47,664 bases of DNA from an uncultured Burkholderiales bacterium (GCA_903894995.1 CAITSG010000081.1:1-47664); one strand, 5' to 3'; shown: positions 10,070 to 19,797, counted from the first letter of the stretch. Numbers and translations are program-made. The notes: generated by a model from the letters alone, not told the origin.

Positions 10070-10918
10070 TCAAAGCCAAACCATCAGCATCATGGCCAAA
10101 GGCAAGGTGGGCAACAAGGCATCTACACGGTCGAGTACACCCCCGTGACCGGGCAGCAAACCCGAACTGTCTTTCATCTTGGCACTGCGCTTGACCAGTG
10201 ATTCCACCAAATCCCCGACCACGCTCATAGCGGTCATGAACAGCAACGCGGGAATGGCGACGCCCCAGCCTTTCGCCCAGAGCAAGGAGTAAAAGCTGAG
10301 CGCCTGAATTTCAAAATGCCGATCAATGGCCACCCAAGTAAAGGCCACCAGAAACACGCCCAACATGCCCCCGAAGACGCCTTCCCAGCTTTTTCCGGGA
10401 CTGATGCTGGGTGCCAACTTGAACGATACCCATCGACCGCCCAAAGCACGACCAAAGAAGAATGCAAATACGTCAGCAGCCCAAACCAAGACCAGCACCG
10501 ACAAAAGGAAATTCACGCCCCTTTGATGGGCTTGTGCCAAGGCCATCCAGGCCAGCGCCAACAAAAACAGACCCACCAGCCAACGCAACGGACGAGGCCA
10601 AATCGCCCAACCGGCAACGCCTCGCTGGATCATCCATGCACCCAACAACACCCACATGGAGCCAGAGAGCCACCACACCCATGCGGGGGTGGATTGAACC
10701 CAGCCTAAATGCTCAGCTAGCGCGCACATCAGTAGGCAAAGTATTGCACCAAGCCATTGCATCCCTGAATTTAAGCCGTTCAAACGCCCCCACTCCCAGG
10801 CGCCAGCCATGATCAAAAGCAAACTCAAGGCCCAAAAAGGCCAAGGTATGGTGGCAAACATGGCGGGCAATAACAAGGCCAACAAGACCAAGGCTGTGAT
10901 GATTCTTTGCTTGAGCAT
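10070..10918 (-). CDS. cdsA: Phosphatidate cytidylyltransferase
   Basis: Integral membrane enzyme making CDP-diacylglycerol from phosphatidic acid and CTP, the branch point of phospholipid synthesis. It has 282 residues from the ATG at 10918 (MLKQRIITALVLLALLLPAMF). There are about eight hydrophobic membrane segments. The C-terminal CDP-alcohol signature is SVVGDLVESLVKRSAKMKD followed by LPGHGGVLDRVDALL. The frame stays open 23 codons upstream, but that extension reads through a terminator hairpin and is not credible. GGAG lies directly against the T run of that terminator. uppS, the usual upstream neighbour, is missing. Confidence 0.95.
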   Translation of the reverse strand: MLKQRIITALVLLALLLPAMFATIPWPFWALSLLLIMAGAWEWGRLNGLNSGMQWLGAILCLLMCALAEHLGWVQSTPAWVWWLSGSMWVLLGAWMIQRGVAGWAIWPRPLRWLVGLFLLALAWMALAQAHQRGVNFLLSVLVLVWAADVFAFFFGRALGGRWVSFKLAPSISPGKSWEGVFGGMLGVFLVAFTWVAIDRHFEIQALSFYSLLWAKGWGVAIPALLFMTAMSVVGDLVESLVKRSAKMKDSSGLLPGHGGVLDRVDALLPTLPLAMMLMVWL

Positions 10919-10927
10919 GCTGACTCC

Positions 10928-10954
10928 AAAAAAAAGGCCGCCAAATGGGCGGCC
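10928..10954 (-). terminator. Strong intrinsic terminator between frr and cdsA
   Basis: The minus strand reads GGCCGCC, 5-base loop, GGCGGCC, then eight T. This perfect 7-bp all-GC stem with a T tract is a textbook Rho-independent terminator. Its T tract ends next to the GGAG ribosome site of cdsA, leaving no room for a promoter between. cdsA-dxr transcription must therefore come from read-through or from a promoter overlapping the hairpin. Confidence 0.85.
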
Positions 10955-10992
10955 CGTCATGCCATGGAAACGACCACGGCTACACAAGGCAG

Positions 10993-11553
10993 TCAGACTG
11001 CCATGATCTCTTGCTCTTTGGCCATGACCAGTTGATCAATTTCAAGCATGCGCTTGTCGGTCGATTTTTGCACATCCGCTTCAGCACGCTTTTGATCATC
11101 TTCCGAAACCAATTTATCTTTGACCAATTTTTTCACCGACTCATTGGCATCGCGTCGTAAATTACGGATCGCAATCTTGGCGTTCTCGCCTTCGGTTCGG
11201 GCCAATTTGGTCATTTCTTTGCGACGCTCTTCGCTCATGGCCGGCATGGGGACACGGATCAACTCCCCCAAAGATGCAGGATTGAGACCCAATTCACTTT
11301 CGCGGATGGCTTTTTCAATCTTGGCGGCCATGCTTTTTTCCCAAGGCTGCACACTGATCGTGCGAGAGTCCATCAAAGACACATTGGCCACTTGAGAGAG
11401 CGGCACCAGCGAGCCGTAGTAATCGACATGGATGGTGTCGAGCAAGGCCGGATTGGCTCGCCCAGTGCGGATGCGGGTGAGGTTATTTTTGAACGCAGAG
11501 ATGGATTGCTCCATCTTGGTCTCGGTTGTTTTCTTGATGTCTGAAATAGTCAT
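10993..11553 (-). CDS. frr: Ribosome recycling factor
   Basis: Splits the post-termination ribosome together with EF-G. It has 186 residues, exactly the usual length. [21 protein letters not shown] is the start of the three-helix bundle; [15 protein letters not shown] and [12 protein letters not shown] are family hallmarks. The C-terminal helix ([22 protein letters not shown]) is normal. It lies 24 bp after pyrH. Its stop codon sits inside a small perfect hairpin (GGCAGT-CTG-ACTGCC), and a strong terminator follows 39 bp later, so the rpsB-frr transcription unit probably ends here. Confidence 0.97.
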   Translation of the reverse strand: MTISDIKKTTETKMEQSISAFKNNLTRIRTGRANPALLDTIHVDYYGSLVPLSQVANVSLMDSRTISVQPWEKSMAAKIEKAIRESELGLNPASLGELIRVPMPAMSEERRKEMTKLARTEGENAKIAIRNLRRDANESVKKLVKDKLVSEDDQKRAEADVQKSTDKRMLEIDQLVMAKEQEIMAV

Positions 11554-11577
11554 GGGGTTCTCCTCGTCAGAACGGTG

Positions 11578-12300
11578 TCAGGCATGAACCAAAGTGCCTT
11601 CGTCTTCACCCAGAACCACGCGCTTCAGAGCGCCGTTCTTGATGATCGAAAAGACTTTGATCGGCAATTTTTGATCGCGGCACAAGGCAAACGCAGTGGC
11701 ATCCATGATGCCCAGATTCCGTGAAATGGCCTCGTCGAAACTGATGTCGCTGTAACGTGTGGCGTTAGGATCTTTTTTGGGGTCGGCCGTGTAAACACCA
11801 TCCACCTTGGTGGCTTTAAGAACTATTTCAGCACCAATTTCGGCACCGCGTAAAGCCGCAGCCGTATCGGTGGTGAAGAAGGGGTTGCCGGTGCCTGCTG
11901 CAAACACCACCACCTTGCCCTCTTCCAGGTATTGCAAGGCCTTGGGGCGAACATAAGGCTCAACCACCTGGTCAATGCCAATGGCCGACATCACACGGGC
12001 CGTCAAACCGGCCTTGTTCATGGCATCCGCCAAAGCCAATGAATTCATGACTGTGGCCAACATGCCCATGTAATCGGCTGTGGCCCGGTCCATACCGACC
12101 GAGCCGCCAGCCACACCTCTGAAGATGTTGCCACCCCCAATCACCACCGCCACTTGCAACCCCAAGCGGGTGATCTCAGCGATCTCTTCGGCCATGCGAA
12201 CGATGGTGGCGCGGTTGATGCCAAAAGCATCGTCCCCCATCAAAGCCTCGCCGGACAGCTTGAGCAAAATACGCTTATAGGCTGGCTTGGCTGAAGACAT
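11578..12300 (-). CDS. pyrH: UMP kinase
   Basis: Phosphorylates UMP to UDP in pyrimidine nucleotide synthesis; bacterial UMP kinases are hexameric, usually activated by GTP and inhibited by UTP. It has 240 residues from the ATG at 12300 ([20 protein letters not shown]). The phosphate-binding start [25 protein letters not shown] and the [12 protein letters not shown]-type segment (here [17 protein letters not shown]) are the amino-acid-kinase hallmarks. An in-frame ATG 7 codons upstream is less likely because family members begin close to KRILLKLSG. It stands between tsf (60-bp gap) and frr. Confidence 0.96.
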   Translation of the reverse strand: MSSAKPAYKRILLKLSGEALMGDDAFGINRATIVRMAEEIAEITRLGLQVAVVIGGGNIFRGVAGGSVGMDRATADYMGMLATVMNSLALADAMNKAGLTARVMSAIGIDQVVEPYVRPKALQYLEEGKVVVFAAGTGNPFFTTDTAAALRGAEIGAEIVLKATKVDGVYTADPKKDPNATRYSDISFDEAISRNLGIMDATAFALCRDQKLPIKVFSIIKNGALKRVVLGEDEGTLVHA

Positions 12301-12360
12301 AGGGGACTCCTTGATGATCAATGTGAAAGGTGAAATGGCAAATCAACAAGACAATGGGTC

Positions 12361-13257
12361 TCAGACTGCTGCGCCTTGGGCGGCAGCCACTTGGGCAGCC
12401 ACTTCGGCAGCGAAGTCGTCGACCTTTTTCTCAATGCCTTCGCCCACAACGTACAAAGTGAAGGCGCTCACGGTGGTACCAGCGGCCTTGAGCATTTGCT
12501 CCACAGTCTGCTTGTCGTTTTTGACGAAAGATTGGTTGAACAAAGACACTTCTTTGAGGTACTTTTGAACCGAACCTTCAACCATTTTGGTGGCGATGTC
12601 GGCAGGCTTGCCGGATTCGGCGGCCTTGGCAGCAGCGACCGAGCGCTCCTTTTCGATCAACTCAGCGGGCACTTCGGCGCTGGTCAAAGACACGGGCTTC
12701 ATGGCAGCAACGTGCATGGCCACATCTTTGGCAGCAGTTTCGTCACCTTCGTACTCGACCAACACGCCAATGCGGGTGCCGTGCAAGTAATTGGCAATCT
12801 TGGCACCACCGGCTGCGCGCTTGAAGCGGCGAAAGCTCATGTTCTCACCGATTTTGCCAATGAGACCTTTGCGAACTTCTTCCAGAGTGGGGCCGAAACT
12901 GTCTTGGCTGTAAGGCAACTCGCCCAAAGCAGCCAGGTCAGCGGGGTTGTGCTCGGCGACCAGTTTAGCCGCCGCATTGGCCAAAGCCAGGAAGCTGTCG
13001 TTCTTGGTCACAAAGTCGGTTTCGCAGTTCACTTCGATCATGGCACCGGTGGTGCCGCTCACGAAACTGGTCACCACGCCTTCGGCGGTCACGCGCGAAG
13101 CAGCCTTGCCGGCCTTGGTGCCCAGCTTGACACGCAACAGCTCTTCAGCTTTGACCATGTCGCCTTCGGCTTCTGTCAGGGCTTTTTTGCACTCCATCAT
13201 GGGAGCGTCGGTTTTTGCACGCAGTTCAGCGACCATGCTTGCGGTAATTACAGCCAT
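12361..13257 (-). CDS. tsf: Translation elongation factor Ts
   Basis: Nucleotide exchange factor for EF-Tu. It has 298 residues. The N-terminal UBA-like domain is [27 protein letters not shown], with the conserved [12 protein letters not shown] core; [12 protein letters not shown] is the second EF-Ts signature. The C-terminal half has the expected dimerisation and core subdomains. It follows rpsB by 78 bp, with a strong terminator between that probably lowers tsf expression relative to rpsB. Confidence 0.97.
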   Translation of the reverse strand: MAVITASMVAELRAKTDAPMMECKKALTEAEGDMVKAEELLRVKLGTKAGKAASRVTAEGVVTSFVSGTTGAMIEVNCETDFVTKNDSFLALANAAAKLVAEHNPADLAALGELPYSQDSFGPTLEEVRKGLIGKIGENMSFRRFKRAAGGAKIANYLHGTRIGVLVEYEGDETAAKDVAMHVAAMKPVSLTSAEVPAELIEKERSVAAAKAAESGKPADIATKMVEGSVQKYLKEVSLFNQSFVKNDKQTVEQMLKAAGTTVSAFTLYVVGEGIEKKVDDFAAEVAAQVAAAQGAAV

Positions 13258-13291
13258 TTGGTTTCTCCGTATTCAGTCAAAAAGTTAAATT

Positions 13292-13318
13292 AAAAAAAAG
13301 GGGCCACAAAGCCCCTTT
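13292..13318 (-). terminator. Intrinsic terminator/attenuator between rpsB and tsf
   Basis: The minus strand reads AAAGGGGC, 6-base loop, GCCCCTTT, then a T run: a perfect 8-bp stem, 17 bp after the rpsB stop. Such partial terminators between rpsB and tsf are a known way to make S2 and EF-Ts in different amounts. Confidence 0.85.
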
Positions 13319-13335
13319 CAACGAGTTTTGGGAAC

Positions 13336-14085
13336 TCAGGCAGCAGCGTTGTCTTCTTCGACAAACTCATCTGCACCTTCGGTGACAGCCTTGACGACAT
13401 CGTTGAGCGCGTTGGCACGGCCTTCAATGATGGCGTCAGCAATGCCACGGGCGTACAAAGCCACGGCCTTGGCCGAGTCGTCGTTACCGGGAATGATGTA
13501 GTCGATGCCTTCAGGCGAGTGGTTGGAGTCCACCACACCAATCAAGGGAATGCCCAATTTTTTGGCTTCCGAGATAGCGATTTTGTGGTAACCGACGTCG
13601 ATCACGAAAATCGCGTCAGGCAAAGCAGCCATGTCTTGGATGCCACCGATGTCTTTTTCGAGCTTTTCCATCTCGCGCTTGAACATCAGTTGCTCTTTTT
13701 TGCTCAGGCTGTCGAGGCCGATTTCTTGCTGAGCCTTCATGTCCTTCAGACGCTTGATCGAAGTCTTCACGGTCTTGAAGTTGGTCAGCATGCCACCCAA
13801 CCAGCGCTGGTCGACAAAAGGCACACCAGCACGCTGTGCTTCGGCAGCCACCAGCTCACGGGCTTGGCGCTTGGTGCCGACCATCAGGATGTTGCCGCGG
13901 TTGGCAGACAACTGTTTGGCGAACTTGATCGCGTCCTGGAACATCGGCAACGATTTTTCCAGGTTGATGATGTGAATTTTGTTGCGGTGGCCAAAGATGA
14001 AGGGGGCCATCTTGGGGTTCCAGAAGCGGGTTTGGTGACCGAAGTGGACACCGGCTTCCAGCATTTCGCGCATGGTAACGGACAT
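13336..14085 (-). CDS. rpsB: 30S ribosomal protein S2
   Basis: Small-subunit protein that joins late in 30S assembly and contacts S1. It has 249 residues. [26 protein letters not shown] is the family start signature (with FGHQ); [33 protein letters not shown]-type segments and the GNDDSAKAV motif are intact. It is the first gene of the rpsB-tsf-pyrH-frr unit. A perfect -10 box lies about 180 bases upstream, so the mRNA has a long untranslated leader. Confidence 0.98.
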   Translation of the reverse strand: MSVTMREMLEAGVHFGHQTRFWNPKMAPFIFGHRNKIHIINLEKSLPMFQDAIKFAKQLSANRGNILMVGTKRQARELVAAEAQRAGVPFVDQRWLGGMLTNFKTVKTSIKRLKDMKAQQEIGLDSLSKKEQLMFKREMEKLEKDIGGIQDMAALPDAIFVIDVGYHKIAISEAKKLGIPLIGVVDSNHSPEGIDYIIPGNDDSAKAVALYARGIADAIIEGRANALNDVVKAVTEGADEFVEEDNAAA

Positions 14086-14272
14086 ATTGAATACTCCAAA
14101 GGTTGGGTCTAAAACCAGTCCACAGATTGCATGACGTTAAACAAACGGCATCCAACACCTTGACGGGACTGATTCGCGGTTGAACTTTGATGAGACAAAA
14201 AAGACTGAATTGACGGGTATCAAAAGACACACAAAAGACAGCTGCTGCACTCAGCAAAGCCTTAGGATTATA
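14086..14272 (-). promoter_or_regulatory. rpsB promoter and long leader
   Basis: At 14267-14272 the minus strand has TATAAT in the context GATGCTATAATCC, a perfect -10 box; a clear -35 is not visible. Transcription starting just after it would give a leader of about 170-175 bases before rpsB. Long rpsB leaders bind S2 for feedback control in several bacteria, so the same is plausible here, but I did not identify a specific fold. Confidence 0.55.
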
Positions 14273-14304
14273 GCATCCCGCCTCACCCGAAAGTTGCTTG
14301 ATCT

Positions 14305-15687
14305 ATGAAAACAGACCTGATTGCCACCCGCCAAGCCATCGCACAAGGCCTGACTCACCCTCAAGCTGTGGCCGAAGCCTGTTTGGCTCTCGCAAACGGC
14401 AAGGCATGTGAGCACGCCTTCATCCAACTGACCCCAGAGGCATTGCGAGAAACAGCCCAACAAACCCATGTCAGCCAACAAACACTGGCTGGTTTGGCCG
14501 TCTCCATCAAGGACCTGTTTGACGTGCAAGGTCAAATCAGCACAGCCGGCTCGGTGGTGCTGCAAAACCAGCCTGCCGCGCGGCATGACGCGGTGGCCGT
14601 GGGTCGGTTGCGAGCGGCAGGCGCAGGCCTGATTGGGCGCACCAACATGGTTGAGTTTGCTTTTTCGGGTGTGGGTACCAATCCGCACTACGGTACACCT
14701 GCAGCCTGGGACGGCTTACACGATTGCGCTGTGGGCGCATCAGGCCAGACCCACGTTCCAGGAGGCTCCAGCTCTGGGGCTGCAGTGTCGGTGGCCACAG
14801 GTGCCGCTTTCATCGGACTGGGCTCTGACACAGGCGGTTCCATTCGAGTCCCCGCGGCTTTGAACGGCATTGTGGGATTTAAAAGCACGGCACGGCGGGT
14901 GCCCACCGCCGGGGCGGTTCCCTTGTCCACCACCCTGGATACGGTCTGCGCCATGACGCGCAGCGTGCGCGACACGATTTTGGCCCACGAAATCCTGTCC
15001 GCCCGCCAAGTTCCCAAGGCTCAGCGACCCCTGTCGAATTACCGTTTGGCCGTTTCACGCAGCCTGATGCAAGAAGGTATGGACCCGACGGTCACACGGG
15101 CCTTTGAGCGCAGTTTGAACACATTGCGTGACGCTGGCGCCCTCATTGAAGAAATTGACCTGCACGAGTTGAATGAGTTGACCGCCATGATGAGCACGGG
15201 GGGCTTCAGCCCGGCAGAAAGCTTTGCATGGCACCGCCAACGCATCGCCCAAGATGGCGAACGCTACGACCCCCGTGTGGCCCAACGGGTCTTGCGCGGC
15301 CGGGACATGAAAGCCCACGAGTACATGGATTTGATTCAAGCGCGTCAGCATTGGATTGGCCGGGTAGAAAGCACCTTGCTCGGCTACGATGCTGTGCTTT
15401 CGCCTACTTGCCCAATCGTCGGCCCCTGCATCAGCGACATGGCCCCAGGAGAGCAGCGCGATGCTGAATTTTTCAGAACCAACGCATTGCTGTTGCGCAA
15501 CACCAGCGCGGTCAACACGCTTGACGGCTGCGGCATCAGTTTGCCTTGCCACGCCCAAGGCGAGTTGCCCGTAGGTCTGATGGCCTGGCACGCCGCCATG
15601 CACGACGACACGGTCCTGCAACTGGCTTTGTTGCTCGAACCCTTGTTGATGGAGCCCCTGACTCAGGCCTCGACATGCAAGCCTTGA
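14305..15687 (+). CDS. Amidase signature family hydrolase
   Basis: A 460-residue stand-alone amidase of the GatA/AtzF type. The Lys-cisSer-Ser triad is visible: the lysine in LAVSIKDLFDV (about residue 72), the cis-serine in the GGSSSGAAVSVATG stretch (about residues 154-167) and the nucleophile in GSDTGGSIRVP (about 177). It lacks gatB/gatC neighbours, so it is not an obvious part of a tRNA amidotransferase; the substrate is unknown. It is divergent from rpsB and its 3' end overlaps the NAD(P)HX repair gene by 13 bp, so the two are probably co-transcribed. Confidence 0.9.
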   Translation: MKTDLIATRQAIAQGLTHPQAVAEACLALANGKACEHAFIQLTPEALRETAQQTHVSQQTLAGLAVSIKDLFDVQGQISTAGSVVLQNQPAARHDAVAVGRLRAAGAGLIGRTNMVEFAFSGVGTNPHYGTPAAWDGLHDCAVGASGQTHVPGGSSSGAAVSVATGAAFIGLGSDTGGSIRVPAALNGIVGFKSTARRVPTAGAVPLSTTLDTVCAMTRSVRDTILAHEILSARQVPKAQRPLSNYRLAVSRSLMQEGMDPTVTRAFERSLNTLRDAGALIEEIDLHELNELTAMMSTGGFSPAESFAWHRQRIAQDGERYDPRVAQRVLRGRDMKAHEYMDLIQARQHWIGRVESTLLGYDAVLSPTCPIVGPCISDMAPGEQRDAEFFRTNALLLRNTSAVNTLDGCGISLPCHAQGELPVGLMAWHAAMHDDTVLQLALLLEPLLMEPLTQASTCKP

Positions 15688-17162
15688 AGCCCTTGAGCGG
15701 CTGGCCTTTGCTCAATGCAGACGCTGTTCGGCAACTGGAGCCCCAACTGCAAGCGCTCAGCCAACGGCCCTTGATGGAAAGCGCAGGATCTGCTGCCGCC
15801 CAACTGGCCATGGCCATCGCCCCCCATGCAAGGCTCATCTGGATAGCCGCTGGACCCGGTCACAACGGTGGTGATGGACTGGAAGCTGCACGTCTTTTGC
15901 ACCAATGGGGCAAAGAAGTCATCGTCAGCTTGATAACACCTCTTCATGAGTGCTCCCTACAACTCAAAGCCACGCTGCAGCGAGCTCAAGAAGATGGCGT
16001 GCGGATTCAAAAAGAGCCACCCGAGATCTGGCTACAACAGATGGACGAGCGGGATTTGTGCGTTGATGCCCTGCTCGGCATTGGCTCAAACAGACCCTTG
16101 GGGCCAGACATGAGGCACTGGCTTGAGCTCATGCAATGTTGTCCGGGTCAAGTGCTGGCCATTGACGTCCCTACAGGCCTGAATCCCCAGTCAGGCCAAT
16201 GGATGGGCCATGAGGACTTGAACGATCCGCCCATACAGGCCCACCATACTTTGTGCCTCATTGCGGCCCAAGCGGGTCTGTTCATGGGCCATGGGCGCGA
16301 TGCCTGCGGACAGATATGGCTTGAGGACTTGGGCTACCGCGCAGAGTCATTCCCGGTTTCACCACCTGCTTGGCTCAATACGCCCTACACCCCTCAACCC
16401 AAACAACATGCCAGCCACAAAGGCAACCACGGGGACGTGGCGGTGATCGGCGGTGAAGCCATGGCGACACACGGCATGGGCATGACAGGCGCGGCCGTTT
16501 TGGCGGCAACAGCCGCCTTGCATGCGGGTGCGGGTCGCGTCTTTTTGAGTTTGCTTGGCGGACTGGCCATCGACACCGCCCCGCAAGATGTGATGCAGCG
16601 CCCATGGACGCACCTTGATCTGGAGAAAACAGCTGTGGTGTGTGGTTGCGGCGCGGGGAAAAGCGTCATCGAAGTTTTGCCTGAAGTTTTGAAGCGCAGC
16701 GCACGGCTGGTGCTCGATGCCGATGGACTCAATGCGCTGGCGCACGACAAAGCTCTGCAAACTTTGCTGCGTGCTCGCGCCAAGGACAGTACGGTGATCA
16801 CCCCTCACCCACTGGAGGCAGCCCGCCTGCTGGGCACCCAAACCTTGGACATCCAAAGCGATCGCCTCAAAGCCGCGCAACAACTGTCAGACCAATTGGA
16901 ATGCACGGTGGTCCTCAAGGGCTCTGGCACCGTCATTGCCGCCCCTGAATGCACGCCGCGCATCAACCCGACAGGCAACGGACGTTTGGCCACGGGGGGC
17001 ACAGGCGATGTACTGGCTGGACTGATCGGTGCACGCATGGCGCAAGGATTGAGCGGTTTTGAAGCCGCCTGCTCGGCTGTTGCACAGCACGGCAAATTGG
17101 CAGACGACTGGCCCGCAGACCAAACCCTCACCGCCAGTCGCCTGGCCCAGCGACTGACCTGA
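15675..17162 (+). CDS. nnr: Bifunctional NAD(P)HX epimerase/dehydratase
   Basis: Repairs hydrated NADH/NADPH. The N-terminal YjeF_N epimerase domain (about residues 1-210) has the Rossmann-type AGPGHNGGDGLEAARLL motif and VDALLGIGSNRPLG. The C-terminal ribokinase-like dehydratase domain (about 230-495) has HKGNHGDVAVIGGE and the phosphate-binding NPTGNGRLATGGTGDVLAGL. It has 495 residues, normal for the fusion. The frame is open upstream, but the ATG at 15675 gives a standard N terminus and a 13-bp overlap with the amidase gene. Its stop is only 6 bp from the convergent rnr stop. Confidence 0.94.
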   Translation: MQALKPLSGWPLLNADAVRQLEPQLQALSQRPLMESAGSAAAQLAMAIAPHARLIWIAAGPGHNGGDGLEAARLLHQWGKEVIVSLITPLHECSLQLKATLQRAQEDGVRIQKEPPEIWLQQMDERDLCVDALLGIGSNRPLGPDMRHWLELMQCCPGQVLAIDVPTGLNPQSGQWMGHEDLNDPPIQAHHTLCLIAAQAGLFMGHGRDACGQIWLEDLGYRAESFPVSPPAWLNTPYTPQPKQHASHKGNHGDVAVIGGEAMATHGMGMTGAAVLAATAALHAGAGRVFLSLLGGLAIDTAPQDVMQRPWTHLDLEKTAVVCGCGAGKSVIEVLPEVLKRSARLVLDADGLNALAHDKALQTLLRARAKDSTVITPHPLEAARLLGTQTLDIQSDRLKAAQQLSDQLECTVVLKGSGTVIAAPECTPRINPTGNGRLATGGTGDVLAGLIGARMAQGLSGFEAACSAVAQHGKLADDWPADQTLTASRLAQRLT

Positions 17163-17168
17163 ACTTCA

Positions 17169-19412
17169 TCAACGGCGAGGCTTGGTCGTTCTGGGGCTCT
17201 TTTTCTTGGTCGCTGCTTTTTTGACCGATGCTTTGAGCGCCTGAATTGGAGAGCGGTTGCGCTCAGCATCGGCCAATTTGCGGTCGTTAGCTGCCTGCTT
17301 TTTGCCTCGACCTGGTTCAGCTGACACCGGAATGCCTTTGTCGCGCATGGCGCGTGGCACCAAGTCGTCTGCGGCATTGACCAAACGAAAATCTATTTTG
17401 CGCCCATCGAGATCCACCCGGCTAACTTGCACTTGCACCCGGCTGCCAATGGCATAACGAATGCCGGTGCGCTCGCCGCGCAGCTCTTGGCGCAATTCGT
17501 CAAAGCGGAAATACTCACCACCGAGTTCGGTGATGTGCACCAGCCCCTCGACATACAAAGTGTCCAAAGTCACGAAGAGGCCGAAGCTCGTGGCCGCAGA
17601 CACCACGCCGCTGTATTCCTCACCCAGGTGCTCACGCATGTATTGGCATTTGAGCCAAGCTTCCACATCGCGGCTTGCCTCGTCGGCGCGGCGCTCGTTG
17701 GCGCTGCAGTGCAGGCCAGCGGCCTCCCAGGCACGTTGGTCGGCGGCCGACATGCGCACCCGTGGCGCAGACGATTCGGATGCATCGCCCTTGGCCGCGC
17801 GGCTTTTCTCCAGCCGCTTGCTCAGCTTGGCATGCGCCTCGCCCGGTACGGGCAAGCTGGGCAGCGTGTATTTGCGGTCCAACAAAATGGCTTTAATCAC
17901 CCGGTGTACCAGCAAATCCGGGTAGCGCCGGATCGGGCTGGTGAAGTGGGTATAAGCCTCGTAAGCCAAACCAAAGTGCCCACTGTTCACAGGCGTGTAC
18001 ATGGCCTGCTGCATGGATCGCAGCAGCATGGTGTGGATCTGCTGCGCATCCGGACGGTCTTTGGTCGCAAGCGCAATTTTCTGGAACTCGCTGGTGTGAG
18101 GATCGTCGCTGATGCTCATCCCCAAACCCAGCGCCTTGAGGTAATTGCGCAGGATGTCTTTTTTCTCGGCTGTGGGGCCTTCGTGCACCCGGAACAAACC
18201 CGGGTGCTTGCCTTGATGGATGAAATCGGCGCTGCAGACGTTGGCCGCCAGCATGGCTTCTTCAATCAAACGGTGCGCTTCGTTGCGCACACGCGGCACG
18301 ATTTTTTCAATGCGACCGCTTTCGTCGCAAACGATCTGGGTTTCGGTGGTTTCAAAGTCCACCGCGCCGCGCACGGCACGCGAAGCCAGCAAGGCCTTGT
18401 ACACATCCTGCAGGTTCATGAGATCCGTCACACGCGCTTGACGTTTGGCCGCCTCCGGTCCCCTGGTGTTGGCCAAAATGGCGGCCACATCGGTGTACGT
18501 AAAGCGCGCATGGCTGTGCATCACCGCCGGGTAAAACTGGTAGGCATGCACATCGCCCTTGGCGTTGACCAGCATGTCGCACACCATGCACAAGCGGTCC
18601 ACATCCGGGTTCAATGAGCACAGGCCGTTCGACAATTTTTCGGGCAACATGGGGATCACGCGGCGCGGGAAATACACGCTCGTGGCCCGGTCATAGGCGT
18701 CGATGTCAATGGCGGTGCTGGTTTGCACGTAGTGGCTCACGTCGGCAATGGCCACCAACAAACGCCAACCTTTACCCCGGCCTACTTTGGCCGGTTCGCA
18801 ATACACCGCATCGTCAAAGTCACGGGCGTCTTCACCGTCAATCGTGACCAAAGGCACATCACGCAAATCCACCCGATCCTTAAGGTCCTTGGCCAGCACC
18901 TTGTCAGGCAAACCCTTGGCCTGTTCAAGGCAAGTAGCTGAAAATTCATGCGGCACGCTGTACTTGCGCACAGCGATTTCAATTTCCATACCGGGATCGT
19001 CAATTTCACCAAGCACTTCCTTCACGCGACCCACGGGTTGCCCGAACAAGGCTGGGGGCTCGGTCAACTCAACCACCACCACTTGACCCGGTTTGGCCGT
19101 GCCTGTAGCCCCTTTGGGGATCATCACATCTTGACCATAGCGCTTGTCTTCGGGTGCCACCAACCACAGACCACCTTCGTGCAACAAGCGACCAATCATC
19201 GGGGATTCGGGTCGCTCCACGATTTCAACGATGCGCCCTTCAGGTCTACCTTTGCGATCCTGGCGGACAATGCGGACTTTGATTCGATCGCGATGGAGCA
19301 CCGCACGCATCTCATTGGGCGACAAGTAAATGTCTGACTCGCCGTCTTCGCGAATCAGAAAACCGTGGCCATCTCGGTGACCTTGCACCTGACCTAAAAT
19401 TTCGTCCAGCAT
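17169..19412 (-). CDS. rnr: Ribonuclease R
   Basis: Processive 3'-5' exoribonuclease of the RNB family that degrades structured RNA and helps in rRNA and tmRNA quality control. It has 747 residues from the ATG at 19412 (MLDEILGQVQGHRDGHGFL). Cold-shock-like domains occupy about residues 1-150. The RNB core carries VTIDGEDARDFDDAVY (about 189-204) with the metal-binding aspartates. An S1 domain follows (GVVSAATSFGLFVTLDTLYVEGLVHI), and the C terminus is a Lys/Arg-rich tail (KKAATKKKSPRTTKPRR). The frame continues upstream into the opposite-strand tRNA-Leu gene, so I rejected the longer start. Confidence 0.95.
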   Translation of the reverse strand: MLDEILGQVQGHRDGHGFLIREDGESDIYLSPNEMRAVLHRDRIKVRIVRQDRKGRPEGRIVEIVERPESPMIGRLLHEGGLWLVAPEDKRYGQDVMIPKGATGTAKPGQVVVVELTEPPALFGQPVGRVKEVLGEIDDPGMEIEIAVRKYSVPHEFSATCLEQAKGLPDKVLAKDLKDRVDLRDVPLVTIDGEDARDFDDAVYCEPAKVGRGKGWRLLVAIADVSHYVQTSTAIDIDAYDRATSVYFPRRVIPMLPEKLSNGLCSLNPDVDRLCMVCDMLVNAKGDVHAYQFYPAVMHSHARFTYTDVAAILANTRGPEAAKRQARVTDLMNLQDVYKALLASRAVRGAVDFETTETQIVCDESGRIEKIVPRVRNEAHRLIEEAMLAANVCSADFIHQGKHPGLFRVHEGPTAEKKDILRNYLKALGLGMSISDDPHTSEFQKIALATKDRPDAQQIHTMLLRSMQQAMYTPVNSGHFGLAYEAYTHFTSPIRRYPDLLVHRVIKAILLDRKYTLPSLPVPGEAHAKLSKRLEKSRAAKGDASESSAPRVRMSAADQRAWEAAGLHCSANERRADEASRDVEAWLKCQYMREHLGEEYSGVVSAATSFGLFVTLDTLYVEGLVHITELGGEYFRFDELRQELRGERTGIRYAIGSRVQVQVSRVDLDGRKIDFRLVNAADDLVPRAMRDKGIPVSAEPGRGKKQAANDRKLADAERNRSPIQALKASVKKAATKKKSPRTTKPRR

Positions 19413-19462
19413 CCCGCTGGTTGGAGTTAACTTTTTGATATAAGATCCTTGGATTGTGAGAC

Positions 19463-19547
<85 letters not shown>

Positions 19548-19569
19548 TCTTAAACAGATAACATCCATC

Positions 19570-19601
19570 AAAGCCGAAGCCCAAATGTCTTCGGCTTTTT
19601 T
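19570..19601 (+). terminator. Terminator after tRNA-Leu copy 1
   Basis: AAGCCGAAG, 9-base loop, CTTCGGCTT and then a T run: a 9-bp stem 22 bases after the tRNA end. Confidence 0.85.
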
Positions 19602-19690
19602 CATGGTGATCACTTTTACAATTGCCAGAACACGGCTTAAAAATTTCACTTCTTTTTCAGCACCCAAGCCTAAGGGCAGCTCCAGCCCTC

Positions 19691-19696
19691 TATAAT
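19691..19696 (+). promoter_or_regulatory. Probable -10 box for tRNA-Leu copy 2
   Basis: A perfect TATAAT lies 16 bases before the second tRNA-Leu gene. It follows the terminator of the first copy, so each copy appears to have its own promoter. No clear -35 is visible. Confidence 0.6.
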
Positions 19697-19712
19697 AATG
19701 ACTTCCTGAGAT

Positions 19713-19797
<85 letters not shown>

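Noticed and set aside
17427-18617. A 396-codon plus-strand open frame inside rnr
   Set aside because: It lies fully antisense to the RNB catalytic core of RNase R and its composition (His/Val/Gln-rich) is that of a reverse-frame artefact.
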